Shown here: in pieces, positions 1-7,169 of the stretch | Position numbering within the stretch: position 1 is the first letter of the stretch | How the letters are laid out: each line of letters begins with the position of its first letter | Source of the DNA: DAOLOF01 sp964463605 | GTDB lineage: Bacteria; Patescibacteriota; Microgenomatia; UBA1400; PJMF01 | Assembly (NCBI GenBank): GCA_964463605.1 | Contig: CAYXBZ010000010.1 | Location: forward strand, 1 to 23,856 | Length of the DNA: 23,856 nucleotides | Reading direction: 5' to 3' | Made by a program: the position numbers and the translations under genes | The notes under the pieces: generated by a model | What the model saw: the letters and a program-made list of their open reading frames with translations, nothing else | Databases searched by the model: none | Told to the model about the DNA's origin: nothing

Positions 1-564
1 TTTTTAGCCGATCTTTCTAAAACCTTCAAGGAACATCAACTAATTTTGTCGGTCGCTATCCATGCACAAACTGGCAAAGAAACCGACTGGATTGGAGTCA
101 GAGGTCATGATCTTCAAGCTATTAGCCAAAGCGTAGATCAAGTAAGAATTATGGCTTATGACTTTCATTATTCAGAATCCCCACCGGGCCCTATCACTCC
201 AATGGATCAATTGATTGAAGTTATTGAACATAACTTGACCTATATTCCCAAAAATAAGTTTGTTTTAGGTTTACCAACTTACGGATACAAGTGGGGTGAA
301 AGTGGTGGAATACCTCTTCAATTCTATAAAATTGACCAGATAATAACAGAAAGAAAGCTTACTCCCAGCCTTCAACTTGATCCTTTCTCAATTAAATTGC
401 AGTTTCAAGAAAATGGATCTAATCACGAAATTTGGTACGAAGATGATCAAACTCTAAAAAAGAAAATTGAGGTAGCTCAAAGTTATGGTATATATCAAAT
501 CTGTTTTTGGCACTTGGGTGGTGAAGATTTAAGCTTGTGGGAAAATGATTTTTTTGAAAACTAA
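1..564 (+). CDS. GH18-type glycoside hydrolase, C-terminal part (5' truncated by window edge)
   Basis: The reading frame is open from base 1, so the gene begins outside the window; 187 residues are visible. They match the C-terminal half of a family 18 (chitinase/spore-lysin YaaH-like) TIM barrel. MAYDFHY at residues 51-57 corresponds to the strand bearing the substrate-contacting Tyr. It is followed by a VLGLPTYGYKW strand, then WYEDDQTL and a final strand, ICFWHLGGED, near the end. The catalytic DxxDxDxE strand would lie upstream and is not visible, so activity cannot be judged. The likely role is cleavage of beta-1,4-linked GlcNAc-containing polymers, possibly peptidoglycan or a surface glycan. 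A TTG at 46 could be read as a start but lies inside the conserved domain. A hairpin at the stop codon separates the gene from the convergent ferritin-like gene. Family assignment is fairly secure; the substrate is unknown. Confidence 0.8.
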   Translation, partial: FLADLSKTFKEHQLILSVAIHAQTGKETDWIGVRGHDLQAISQSVDQVRIMAYDFHYSESPPGPITPMDQLIEVIEHNLTYIPKNKFVLGLPTYGYKWGESGGIPLQFYKIDQIITERKLTPSLQLDPFSIKLQFQENGSNHEIWYEDDQTLKKKIEVAQSYGIYQICFWHLGGEDLSLWENDFFEN

Positions 565-593
565 TAAGCCAAGAGTTGCTTCTTGGCTTATTA
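562..593. terminator. Hairpin between convergent genes
   Basis: A perfect 13-bp inverted repeat (562-574 pairing with 581-593, 6-nt loop) begins at the stop codon of the GH18 gene and lies before the 3' end of the convergent ferritin-like gene. It is well placed to act as a bidirectional terminator. A clean T-tract is missing on either side, so factor-independent termination is not certain. Confidence 0.6.
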
Positions 594-615
594 ATAATTA
601 ATGGCAATTTTTAAG

Positions 616-1098
616 TTATCGCTTCATGTCTTGAATAATCGCCTCCAAATCATCCTCATGCTCCACCTCATCAGCTAAAATTTCTCGAACCATTGCCTCA
701 GTAACAGAGTCCTTACCTTGCACAAAATCTAGTAGAGCCGCATAAACCTTAATTGCACATCTTTCTCCCTCAATATTTTGCTCAACAAGAGTTTTTGTCT
801 TGGGATCGCTAGGAATTAAATACCCGCAACCAGAAAGATCATACCAGCCTTTTGGTTCCAAAATTGGATCGGCTCCAAGCTGAATCAGTCTTTCGGCTAT
901 CATGTCAGCATGACGCAGCTCGTCTGAAGCATGTTCCATTAACTCTTCAACAACCTCTGGTCTCATCATGCCAACCGCCACTTTTGCCCCTACCCAGTAT
1001 TGATAATAAGCCAACCACTCATCAGCGTAAGCCTCCGTCAATTTTTTGATCAACTGATCCACATTAACTTTTATAATTTTTGTTCCTGTTTTTCCCAT
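616..1098 (-). CDS. Ferritin-like di-iron protein (bacterioferritin / Dps-like family)
   Basis: This 160-residue four-helix ferritin-like protein should bind and oxidise iron and possibly store it or detoxify peroxide in the cytoplasm. The di-iron ligand pattern is complete: E27 in helix A, E60xxH63 in helix B, E110 in helix C and E144xxH147 in helix D, with bacterioferritin-like spacing. The loop between helices B and C is extended and carries Cys91; Cys114 lies just after E110. A cysteine pair near the site recalls the Dps-like 'thioferritin' (DPSL) proteins, but that link is inference. The haem Met of true bacterioferritin is not evident. The start at 1098 is supported by an upstream AAGGAAA ribosome-binding site. 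The gene lies 57 bp downstream of the SDR gene on the same strand and may be cotranscribed with it. Confidence 0.85.
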   Translation of the reverse strand: MGKTGTKIIKVNVDQLIKKLTEAYADEWLAYYQYWVGAKVAVGMMRPEVVEELMEHASDELRHADMIAERLIQLGADPILEPKGWYDLSGCGYLIPSDPKTKTLVEQNIEGERCAIKVYAALLDFVQGKDSVTEAMVREILADEVEHEDDLEAIIQDMKR

Positions 1099-1155
1099 AA
1101 TGTTTCCTTGTAATAATTAATAGCTTCTCAGGTCACAACACAATCATAACTAAAT

Positions 1156-1926
1156 TTACACTGCTGTCCAACCTCCATCAACATAAATTGTTTGACCAGT
1201 GATAAAACTTGAGGCGTCTGAAGCTAGAAGCATCAGCGCTCCATTCAATTCTCCAGTTTTTCCCCAGCGATGCATCGGACTTCCGCCAACAATAAATGCG
1301 TTAGCTTCCTCATTATCTTTAATGTCTTGCGTCATCTCGCTCTCAAAAAAACCTGGGCCAATTGCATTAACAGTGATATTATATTTCGCCCACTCAGCAG
1401 CAAGAGCTCTGGTTAAGTTAACCACTGCACCTTTAGTTGCATGATAAGCCGAAACAGGAAAAGCCAAATTCGCCGCATAGCCAAAAATCGAGGCTATGTT
1501 GATAATTTTCCCATATTTTTTTTCTATCATTAAATTTCCAAACTGCTGAGAACAAAGGAACACACCTGTTAAATTTACATCAACAACTTGCTGCCATGCT
1601 TCAAGACTCATTTCTTGAGCAGTGCCGATACCTCCTACTCCAGCATTATTTAAGAGAATATCAACTTGACCAAACTCCTTTTCTACAACATCAACCGCAG
1701 CCTTAACTTGATCAAGATTAGCTACGTCACACTCAACCGAAATTGCTTTGACATCGTAATTACTCTCAATTTCTTCCCTTACTTGCTCCAATTTTTCTTT
1801 TCTTCTTGCCAAAAGTGCCACATCGGCTCCATGAGCAGCCAAAGCTTTTGCCATTTGCACTCCTAAACCACTCGATGCTCCAGTCACTACTGCCTTCTTA
1901 TTTAATAAAGAAAAAAGTTCTGTCAT
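1156..1926 (-). CDS. Short-chain dehydrogenase/reductase, gluconate 5-dehydrogenase-like
   Basis: This is a classical SDR of 256 residues, a full-length NAD(P)-dependent oxidoreductase. The cofactor motif TGASSGLG is at 15-22, NNAG at 93-96, the catalytic Ser at 146 in INIAS, Y161xxxK165, and NAIGPG at 187-192; the C-terminus has the usual GQTIYVDGG. Two arginines after strand 2 (R41-R42) favour NADP(H). Overall style is closest to gluconate 5-dehydrogenase (IdnO/Ga5DH) and related sugar or polyol dehydrogenases, but SDR substrates cannot be read from sequence. A GGG-containing ribosome-binding site precedes the ATG at 1926, and a plausible promoter lies about 40-70 bp upstream. The ferritin-like gene follows on the same strand. 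Confidence 0.88.
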   Translation of the reverse strand: MTELFSLLNKKAVVTGASSGLGVQMAKALAAHGADVALLARRKEKLEQVREEIESNYDVKAISVECDVANLDQVKAAVDVVEKEFGQVDILLNNAGVGGIGTAQEMSLEAWQQVVDVNLTGVFLCSQQFGNLMIEKKYGKIINIASIFGYAANLAFPVSAYHATKGAVVNLTRALAAEWAKYNITVNAIGPGFFESEMTQDIKDNEEANAFIVGGSPMHRWGKTGELNGALMLLASDASSFITGQTIYVDGGWTAV

Positions 1927-1965
1927 ATGACCCTTTATGATAGTAAGTAAATAATACTGACTATA

Positions 1966-1994
1966 AGTGTAGTGGTTAAAGCAGTGTGATTCAA
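1966..1994 (-). promoter_or_regulatory. Candidate promoter for the SDR gene
   Basis: On the minus strand, TTGAAT (1994-1989) and TACACT (1971-1966) are separated by 17 nt. This would put the start of transcription near 1959 and give a leader of about 33 nt before the ATG at 1926. Both boxes are imperfect, so this is a prediction by position and spacing only. Confidence 0.35.
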
Positions 1995-2044
1995 GTGATT
2001 TATCTTACTTTTTGAAGCAAGTTAATGAAGAGTTCGAAAAAAAA

Positions 2045-2641
2045 CTAAGCTAGTAGACTTAAAAAAGCTTGTTTTGAGACCTGATGATAAAATTTGTCTT
2101 TTTGTTCTAGAAATTGATCTCGATTTACTTGACCTATTATTCTTCGTTCCTTTTTGCCAACTTCCATCTCTTCTGAAAATTGAATGAGTTCAAACCAAGC
2201 AAGAACTGAAGCTTCCCATAATAAAGTTGCCATTTCATTATTCTTTGTTCCCGAATCTAGAACAGCTTGTTCTTGGATTAGTGAAGCTAGTGACAACAGT
2301 TCGTGCTGAGAGAAGAACTTTGAAAAGTGATAATAAGCAAAACGCTCAATTTTTACAGCAGCAAGCTCAAAGCAACTTGATAAATGCTGAGTTGGATTGG
2401 TTGGATGAGCGTGTTCTAAACTAAACAAGTTGCCACATCCCCAGTGGTAGCCGTAAGCCGCAGTAAACAAAATTTTTGTTATTGATTTGGACAGTCGCAG
2501 CTCACCTACCAATAGTTTTAACCAACTTAGCATCAGTTCCAGATGATATTTATACAATCTTCCAAATGATTGATTTATCAAATCAGTGAGTATAATTTGT
2601 CTCAGTTTTTTTTCAACAACCAAAGAAAGTTCATTAGTCAT
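2045..2641 (-). CDS. Unrecognised soluble protein, 198 aa
   Basis: I do not recognise this protein. It is predicted to be mostly helical, with no signal peptide or convincing membrane segment. It carries a His/Cys-rich stretch (YGYHWGCG, then HAHP) and a Trp/Phe-rich segment, LLWEASVLAWF. The H-HD-D order of HD hydrolases is not present. The frame could open at a GTG at 2671, but the ATG at 2641 is preferred because a GGGAGGAA ribosome-binding site lies just upstream and the start overlaps the end of the 2634-2825 frame by 8 nt, typical of translational coupling. The pair appears to be a two-gene unit divergent from fbaB. Confidence 0.6.
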   Translation of the reverse strand: MTNELSLVVEKKLRQIILTDLINQSFGRLYKYHLELMLSWLKLLVGELRLSKSITKILFTAAYGYHWGCGNLFSLEHAHPTNPTQHLSSCFELAAVKIERFAYYHFSKFFSQHELLSLASLIQEQAVLDSGTKNNEMATLLWEASVLAWFELIQFSEEMEVGKKERRIIGQVNRDQFLEQKDKFYHQVSKQAFLSLLA

Positions 2642-2825
2642 CTTTTTTTGATTCCTCCCGCAACTTACCACTCTCTATCAATACTTTTGCTCTTGCTTCC
2701 CGATTCAATGCAAAATGAAATAGATACAGAAGTGAGTCAATAAATCTTAGTAATGAAGAATCAGAACTTTTTTCTCCTTTGTTAGAAGCTTGATTAGTTG
2801 GTCGAATTTCCTTAGAGTATGACAT
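2634..2825 (-). CDS. Small unrecognised protein, 63 aa, coupled to downstream gene
   Basis: This is a short, charged frame with a central amphipathic or hydrophobic helix (LLRFIDSLLYLFHFAL) and Lys/Glu-rich ends. No family is recognised. Support for its being real comes from context. It occupies the space between a -10-like box at 2878-2883 and the next gene, and its stop overlaps that gene's ATG by 8 nt, with the next gene's ribosome-binding site inside it. No good ribosome-binding site precedes its own ATG. It may act mainly as a leader that brings ribosomes to the downstream start. Confidence 0.45.
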   Translation of the reverse strand: MSYSKEIRPTNQASNKGEKSSDSSLLRFIDSLLYLFHFALNREARAKVLIESGKLREESKKDD

Positions 2826-2877
2826 AGTTTTTTTAGTATTGGTTTAATTCTTAGATTGAAAACTGTTGAATACTTTT

Positions 2878-2883
2878 ATTATA
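2878..2883 (-). promoter_or_regulatory. Candidate -10 box for the 2825-2045 unit
   Basis: A perfect TATAAT on the minus strand lies in the divergent spacer 2826-2979, 52 nt before the ATG at 2825. No good -35 box lies 16-18 nt upstream. I saw no convincing promoter for fbaB in the other direction, although several A/T-rich -10-like words occur. Confidence 0.35.
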
Positions 2884-2979
2884 CCCGATAAGAAAAAATA
2901 CTAGGAATATTATTCAATCTTTGATAAACTGAGTATTAACAATTGCCTGAACACAGGTTGCTCACCCATCAGTCTGCCC

Positions 2980-4035
2980 ATGACATTAACCGAGATTACA
3001 ACACTACTTAAAGATGAAGCTCAGGATCTACTCTCACATCAGTGTGTCAAGATTCCGGCTGACCAGATTCATCAACCAAATCCAGATCATGTATCTCAAG
3101 TGTTTTCTGTTTCAGATCGATCAGCAGAGGTTATCGACAATCTAAATCAACTTTACGCTCATGGCAGATTGGCAAATACGGGCTACTTATCAATACTTCC
3201 AATTGATCAAGCCATTGAGCACACAGCAGCCTATAGCTTTTACCACAATCCTATATATTTCGACCCTGAAAATATTATAAGACTTGCAGTCGAGGGAGGC
3301 TGTAGTGGAGTCGCCTCCACATTGGGAGTACTTGGTCTGATGTCGACAAAATATGCCGACAAAATTCCTTTTATTCTAAAACTGAATCACAACGAACTTC
3401 TCACCTATCCCAATAAACATGATCAGAGAATGTTTGCTCAAGTAGAACAAGCCTATAATATGGGAGCTTTAGGAGTAGGGGCCACAATTTATTATGGGTC
3501 TAAAGAATCAAACAGGCAAATTAATGAAGTCAGCCAAGCCTTTGCAAAAGCCCATGAACTTGGGTTATTCACAATTCTCTGGTGCTATCCTCGCAATCAA
3601 GCATGGAGAGTTAATAATAAAAATTATGAATCTGCAGCAGACACTACCGCTCAAGCAATTCATCTGGGAGTCACTATTGAAGCTGATATTATTAAGCAAA
3701 AAATGCCGGATAATTTGGCTGCGTTTAGAGCCTTTAATTTTGCCAAGTACAATCTGGAAATGTACTCAAAGTTAGCCACAAATCACCCGATTGATCTTAT
3801 TCGTTATCAAGTTGCTCACGCATACATGGGTAAAATTAGTCTACTTAATTCAGGGGGCAAAAGTGGGAGTGATGATCTCTCTGAAGCAGTAAGAAATGCT
3901 GTTATCAATAAACGTGGTGGCGGAGCCGGACTCATTATGGGTCGGAAGGCTTTTCAAAAACCAATGAAGGAAGGTATTAAAATTTTAGAAGCTGTTCAAG
4001 ATGTTTATTTGTCATCAGAAATAACCGTCGCCTAA
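2980..4035 (+). CDS. fbaB: Class I fructose-bisphosphate aldolase (DhnA/FbaB type)
   Basis: The 351-residue product matches the DhnA-type (archaeal-type) class I aldolase, E. coli FbaB style, over its whole length. This enzyme cleaves or forms fructose 1,6-bisphosphate through a Schiff base without metal, in glycolysis or gluconeogenesis. Visible landmarks are GYLSILPIDQ at 68-77, KLNHNE at 134-139, the ADIIKQKM strand with the Schiff-base lysine at about K239, NSGG (phosphate-binding loop) near 302, and NKRGG...GLIMGRKAF near the C-terminus. The C-terminal VYLSSEITVA closely resembles the E. coli protein. No ribosome-binding site is visible before the ATG at 2980. The gene stands alone on its strand and converges with rdgB, leaving only about 20 bp between the two stops and no clear terminator. 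Confidence 0.95.
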   Translation: MTLTEITTLLKDEAQDLLSHQCVKIPADQIHQPNPDHVSQVFSVSDRSAEVIDNLNQLYAHGRLANTGYLSILPIDQAIEHTAAYSFYHNPIYFDPENIIRLAVEGGCSGVASTLGVLGLMSTKYADKIPFILKLNHNELLTYPNKHDQRMFAQVEQAYNMGALGVGATIYYGSKESNRQINEVSQAFAKAHELGLFTILWCYPRNQAWRVNNKNYESAADTTAQAIHLGVTIEADIIKQKMPDNLAAFRAFNFAKYNLEMYSKLATNHPIDLIRYQVAHAYMGKISLLNSGGKSGSDDLSEAVRNAVINKRGGGAGLIMGRKAFQKPMKEGIKILEAVQDVYLSSEITVA

Positions 4036-4056
4036 AAACACTTTTCCAGAATCAAG

Positions 4057-4686
4057 TTACTTTTTTAATAAATTACTCTGAACTTCTAAATACTGTTTTA
4101 GTTGTACAAAGGCTCGTTGCCGATGACTGAGTTGGTTTTTTTTCTCAATCCCCAATTGAGCAAACGTTTTTTGATAATTATTGGGAATAAAAATCGGATC
4201 ATATCCAAAACCTTCATCACCCAGAATTGATTGAGCTATCCTCCCTTCAACTTCGCCTGTAAAAAAATAGTCCTGAAGAGAAATCGGATCTGACAAACAG
4301 ACTACAGTTACAAACTTAGCCGTCCTATTTTTCTTTCCATCTAGCTTGCTAAGTAAAGCTAAATTTCGATCACGATCAGTTCCAGTATGCCAACGATTAG
4401 AAGTAACTCCAGGAAATCCGCCTAATGCTTCAACCACTAGTCCAGAATCATCGGCTACTGTTAATAGTTTTGTCTTGCCAGCAAAAAAATTAGCCTTAAT
4501 TTGAGCATTTTTCTCAAAAGATTTTCCCGTCTCTTTAACATCAGTTTGCGAAAGTTGAAGGTGATTTGGATTTAGTGAAGGTAGATCTGAAAGAGCTATT
4601 AACTCAAGCGGTAAGGGCTTCAGGATTTCTTTAATTTCAATTAGCTTTCCCTTATTATGGGTTGCTACCAACAATTTTTTCATCAT
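4057..4686 (-). CDS. rdgB: XTP/dITP diphosphatase (RdgB/HAM1 family)
   Basis: This 209-residue nucleotide-pool sanitising enzyme hydrolyses dITP, XTP and related non-canonical nucleotides to monophosphates. Motifs are THNKGK at 9-14 (nucleotide binding), ETGKSFEKNA near 52-61, ADDSGL at 78-83 with the catalytic Asp, GGFPGV, GFGYDPIF at 159-166, and SHR at 187-189. The frame extends upstream to 4737, but the family begins with MKKLLVATHN, so the ATG-ATG at 4686/4683 is chosen; this also removes an overlap with ybaB and leaves a 16-bp gap. A short palindrome (4681-4695) sits on the start codons. This is the last gene of the long minus-strand set. Confidence 0.92.
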   Translation of the reverse strand: MMKKLLVATHNKGKLIEIKEILKPLPLELIALSDLPSLNPNHLQLSQTDVKETGKSFEKNAQIKANFFAGKTKLLTVADDSGLVVEALGGFPGVTSNRWHTGTDRDRNLALLSKLDGKKNRTAKFVTVVCLSDPISLQDYFFTGEVEGRIAQSILGDEGFGYDPIFIPNNYQKTFAQLGIEKKNQLSHRQRAFVQLKQYLEVQSNLLKK

Positions 4687-4702
4687 GAAATGATGATATG
4701 TT

Positions 4703-4984
4703 TTACATTCCACCCAACAAGCCGCCCAAACCTCCACCCATCGATTGAAGTTTCTTAGCAGCCAACTGTTGAGATTGATTTATAGCTTTATTGAGAACCT
4801 TAACCGCATCATCGCTACTAATTCCTTGAACTGAGAAATGTTTAATTTTCTGGTCACCGCTGATAATCACGACAATGTCGCCTTCTTCTACCTTTATTTC
4901 TTCGTCTGCGAGCTCCTTTTGCATCTTTTGAGCTTGTTGGCGTAGTTGGTTTAAATTTCCCAATGATTTTAGTGGATTTGCCAT
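4703..4984 (-). CDS. ybaB: YbaB/EbfC-family nucleoid-associated protein
   Basis: The 93-residue product has the layout of YbaB/EbfC DNA-binding dimers: an N-terminal coiled helix (LGNLNQLRQQAQKMQKEL), a small sheet with GDQKIKHFSVQG, and a C-terminal helix with a Gly-rich, Met-rich tail. These proteins bind DNA and coat the nucleoid. The gene follows dnaX by 44 bp, the classic bacterial dnaX-ybaB order, and is followed by rdgB 16 bp downstream. In many bacteria recR comes next; here it is replaced by rdgB. Confidence 0.92.
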   Translation of the reverse strand: MANPLKSLGNLNQLRQQAQKMQKELADEEIKVEEGDIVVIISGDQKIKHFSVQGISSDDAVKVLNKAINQSQQLAAKKLQSMGGGLGGLLGGM

Positions 4985-5028
4985 AGTGTGTTTGAGTATT
5001 TATTAATGAGTCGTACAGTATAACATAT

Positions 5029-6690
5029 CTACATTAGCACTTCCTCGGCTAAGGTTTCAAGATTTTGTGTTTCTGCTGGTACGTCAACAATTTCTGCTGT
5101 TGTGGGAGGTGAGGTTAAAACAAACTTAAACGAGATTTTATCTCCAACAATTTTTTGTCCACAATCCTCGATGATTTTCCTCAATTTAGGTTGTTCTAAC
5201 TGTTCCTGATGAAAGCGGTAGTATACCTCAACATGGGCCACTCCATTTGGTCCAGACTGAGGTTGGCCAGATCTTAACAAAGCAGCCAACGTAGAGTTTT
5301 TTTTCTCAACCATCTGCAAAAAATCGTGCCAACGCTCGCACAACGATTCACTCAAGGATTGATCTGAATCGTTTATTACCTCAATTTGCGAAGAGTCTTT
5401 TAGAGACTCCAGTGAGGCATTCTCTAAGGTTTGCCTATTCTTATGATTTATGCCGAGTGGATCTTGAACCTGCATCTCATCAACTGTAATGCTCATTTCT
5501 TTTTTTACTGCAGTTTTTTTTTCTGAAGCACTGACCATTTCTTTTTCTTTTTTTTCAACATCTTTTTTTTTATCACCACTGCTACCGCTAGAAGAACCAG
5601 ACTCAGGCTTATCCTTTTTTGCTCGCTGTACCAGCGACAGTAATAACAACTCAAGCGGTAAAAAAGAAACAGGAGAGCTTTGATTTAAATCAAGCTGAAC
5701 CAATTGGTTTAATAAAAACTGACTCACCTTGGGTTCTAATGTGGGTTTAAAATCCACCACCTTTAAGCTCCCTAACATATTTTGATGCAAAAAGCCTAAA
5801 AAGGATCGAATGAAGTACTCCTCATCATAATTTCTCTGACGAAGAGAAATAAAAAATTGACAAATTCCCACCTCATCTTTTGCAAGAATCAACTCAATAA
5901 TCTTTTTTACTTCAACTATTGCAGAACCACCAACCATCTCATCAACTTTTTTCAGAGTTAACTCTCCTGATTGACTAGATATTTCTGCAAGTTTAACCGC
6001 ATCTCTAAAACTTCCATCGGCTCGGCGTGCTATTTCTAGTAAAGCATCTTCTTCAAACTTAATCTTTTCTTCTTTTAAGATCTTTTTCAGACGATCAATT
6101 ATTTCTTGAGTACTTGCCTTATAAAAGGTAATAAGATTGCAACGAGATACAATGGTGGCCGGTACTTTATGCAGCTCGGTTGTTGCCAAAATAAAAACAA
6201 CATGAGGAGGTGGTTCTTCTAAAATCTTCAACAAAGCATTGAATGCCTCGTTAGTGAGCATGTGAACCTCATCAAGGATATATACCGCCATACTTCCCTC
6301 CTGAGGAGGAATAAAAATTCTTTCCTTGAGCTGACGAATGTCATCAATTCCACGATGGCTAGCTGCATCCATTTCTTGAACTATCAGCGATTCACCATTA
6401 AAAACCCTTTTTGCAAAATCGGTGCTGGGGTCTGGTTCTTTAAGAGTGACCTTTTGATTTTTAGCAGCTGAATCAAAAAAGATCTGTTGAGCCGCCTTTT
6501 CGTTTGAGGGGTCATTAAGCATCGCTCCAATAATTCTAGAGGCAGAAGTTTTGCCGGTTCCCTTAGGACCAGCAAACAAAAAAGTTTGAGGAAATTTCCC
6601 TGATTTCATCATCCTTAGCAACTGCTCTCTGACTCGAGTTAAGTCAAGATCAGCCACTTGATGAGGACGATATTTCAGATACCAAGACAT
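5029..6690 (-). CDS. dnaX: DNA polymerase III clamp-loader subunit DnaX (tau/gamma)
   Basis: This 553-residue AAA+ clamp-loader ATPase loads the beta clamp during replication. Residues 1-200 carry Walker A GPKGTGKT at 41-48, Walker B VYILDEVH at 136-143, sensor 1 ILATTE, and SRC at 182-184 with the arginine finger. Domains II-III run to about 355. A Lys/Ser/Glu-rich linker (about 358-400) and a tau-like C-terminal part follow. Unusually, the zinc-binding module normally inserted between Walker A and Walker B is present in length but has no cysteine: the only Cys before residue 277 is in SRC. The linker is encoded by several A-runs including A9, a candidate slippage site described separately. 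The gene sits 40 bp downstream of ybeY and 44 bp upstream of ybaB. Confidence 0.95.
   Translation of the reverse strand: MSWYLKYRPHQVADLDLTRVREQLLRMMKSGKFPQTFLFAGPKGTGKTSASRIIGAMLNDPSNEKAAQQIFFDSAAKNQKVTLKEPDPSTDFAKRVFNGESLIVQEMDAASHRGIDDIRQLKERIFIPPQEGSMAVYILDEVHMLTNEAFNALLKILEEPPPHVVFILATTELHKVPATIVSRCNLITFYKASTQEIIDRLKKILKEEKIKFEEDALLEIARRADGSFRDAVKLAEISSQSGELTLKKVDEMVGGSAIVEVKKIIELILAKDEVGICQFFISLRQRNYDEEYFIRSFLGFLHQNMLGSLKVVDFKPTLEPKVSQFLLNQLVQLDLNQSSPVSFLPLELLLLSLVQRAKKDKPESGSSSGSSGDKKKDVEKKEKEMVSASEKKTAVKKEMSITVDEMQVQDPLGINHKNRQTLENASLESLKDSSQIEVINDSDQSLSESLCERWHDFLQMVEKKNSTLAALLRSGQPQSGPNGVAHVEVYYRFHQEQLEQPKLRKIIEDCGQKIVGDKISFKFVLTSPPTTAEIVDVPAETQNLETLAEEVLM
5563..5571 (-). promoter_or_regulatory. 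dnaX: A9 slippery run in dnaX (candidate tau/gamma slippage site)
   Basis: In the dnaX message, codons 374-376 (Lys-Lys-Lys) form an uninterrupted run of nine A. A -1 shift, or one extra A in the transcript, gives AGA TGT TGA and ends the protein after 378 residues, just past domain III. A +1 shift, or one lost A, also ends soon, at a TAA within 22 codons. Further runs A8 (5548-5555), A9 (5514-5522) and A7 (5500-5506) follow in the same linker. Nine A in the dnaX linker is the arrangement used for transcriptional slippage in Thermus dnaX. I saw no clear upstream Shine-Dalgarno-like stimulator. Confidence 0.5.
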
Positions 6691-6730
6691 AGTTCAATCT
6701 AATAACCGATCATTGTTAACTAAAAAAATC

Positions 6731-7120
6731 TCACTGGTGATGGTAGCCCAGTAAGTGCATCAATCCATGCTCTAAGTAAAAAGATAACTGATCGTCAACC
6801 ATTTTTCCATAGCGCTTTGCGGTTGCAACTGCTTCGGGAAAACTGATCACCACCTCTCCTAAATGAATAGCCTCTCCTTGAGGTAAAGAGAAATCATTTA
6901 ACTTTTTCTTTTCATGTTGAGGAAAAGAAAGAACATCTGTAGTTCCTTCATGATTCAAATGTTTTTCATTCAGCTCTTTAATCTTTCTTTTGCCAACAAT
7001 CCAAACATCAAGTTGCACGTTGTCAAGCTTATGTTTCTTAATGATTTCTAGAGCTTTTTGTCGTAGCTTTCTTCGACTGACAGCATATCGAGAACTGACG
7101 CTAATATTTATTTTGATCAT
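6731..7120 (-). CDS. ybeY: Endoribonuclease YbeY (16S rRNA maturation)
   Basis: YbeY is a single-domain metal-dependent RNase acting in 16S rRNA 3'-end processing and ribosome quality control. The 129-residue product has the family core: LNEKHLNHEGTTDVLSFP in the middle, GEVVISFPEA, and the zinc motif at the C-terminus, HGLMHLLGYHH. Two points are odd. The usual GYDH is GYHH here, and the protein stops one residue after the motif, lacking the short C-terminal helix most homologues carry. All three His ligands are retained. The frame reaches a TTG at 7126, but the ATG at 7120 is preferred because an AGG ribosome-binding core lies 8 nt upstream. Next downstream is dnaX, 40 bp away. Confidence 0.9.
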   Translation of the reverse strand: MIKINISVSSRYAVSRRKLRQKALEIIKKHKLDNVQLDVWIVGKRKIKELNEKHLNHEGTTDVLSFPQHEKKKLNDFSLPQGEAIHLGEVVISFPEAVATAKRYGKMVDDQLSFYLEHGLMHLLGYHHQ

Positions 7121-7169
7121 TATCAATACCTGGGTAGCAGATTGGTTTTTCTTAAATAATTGGTGAGTA

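Noticed and set aside
2639..2671. GTG start at 2671 for the 198-residue gene
   Set aside because: It would add ten residues that look like read-through of the ribosome-binding-site region; the ATG at 2641 has the GGGAGGAA site and a coupled overlap.
4681..4695. CATCAT-GAA-ATGATG palindrome over the rdgB start codons
   Set aside because: Six base pairs of A/T-rich stem produced largely by the two adjacent ATG codons; likely coincidence, with no sign of a regulatory partner.
4687..4737. Extended N-terminus of rdgB up to 4737
   Set aside because: It would overlap the ybaB coding end and add residues not found in the family; the conserved start is at the ATG pair 4686/4683.
5489..5683. Plus-strand frame opposite the dnaX linker
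   Set aside because: It is a shadow of the Lys/Glu-rich coding strand (Phe/Ser/Leu-rich low complexity) without a ribosome-binding site or family features.
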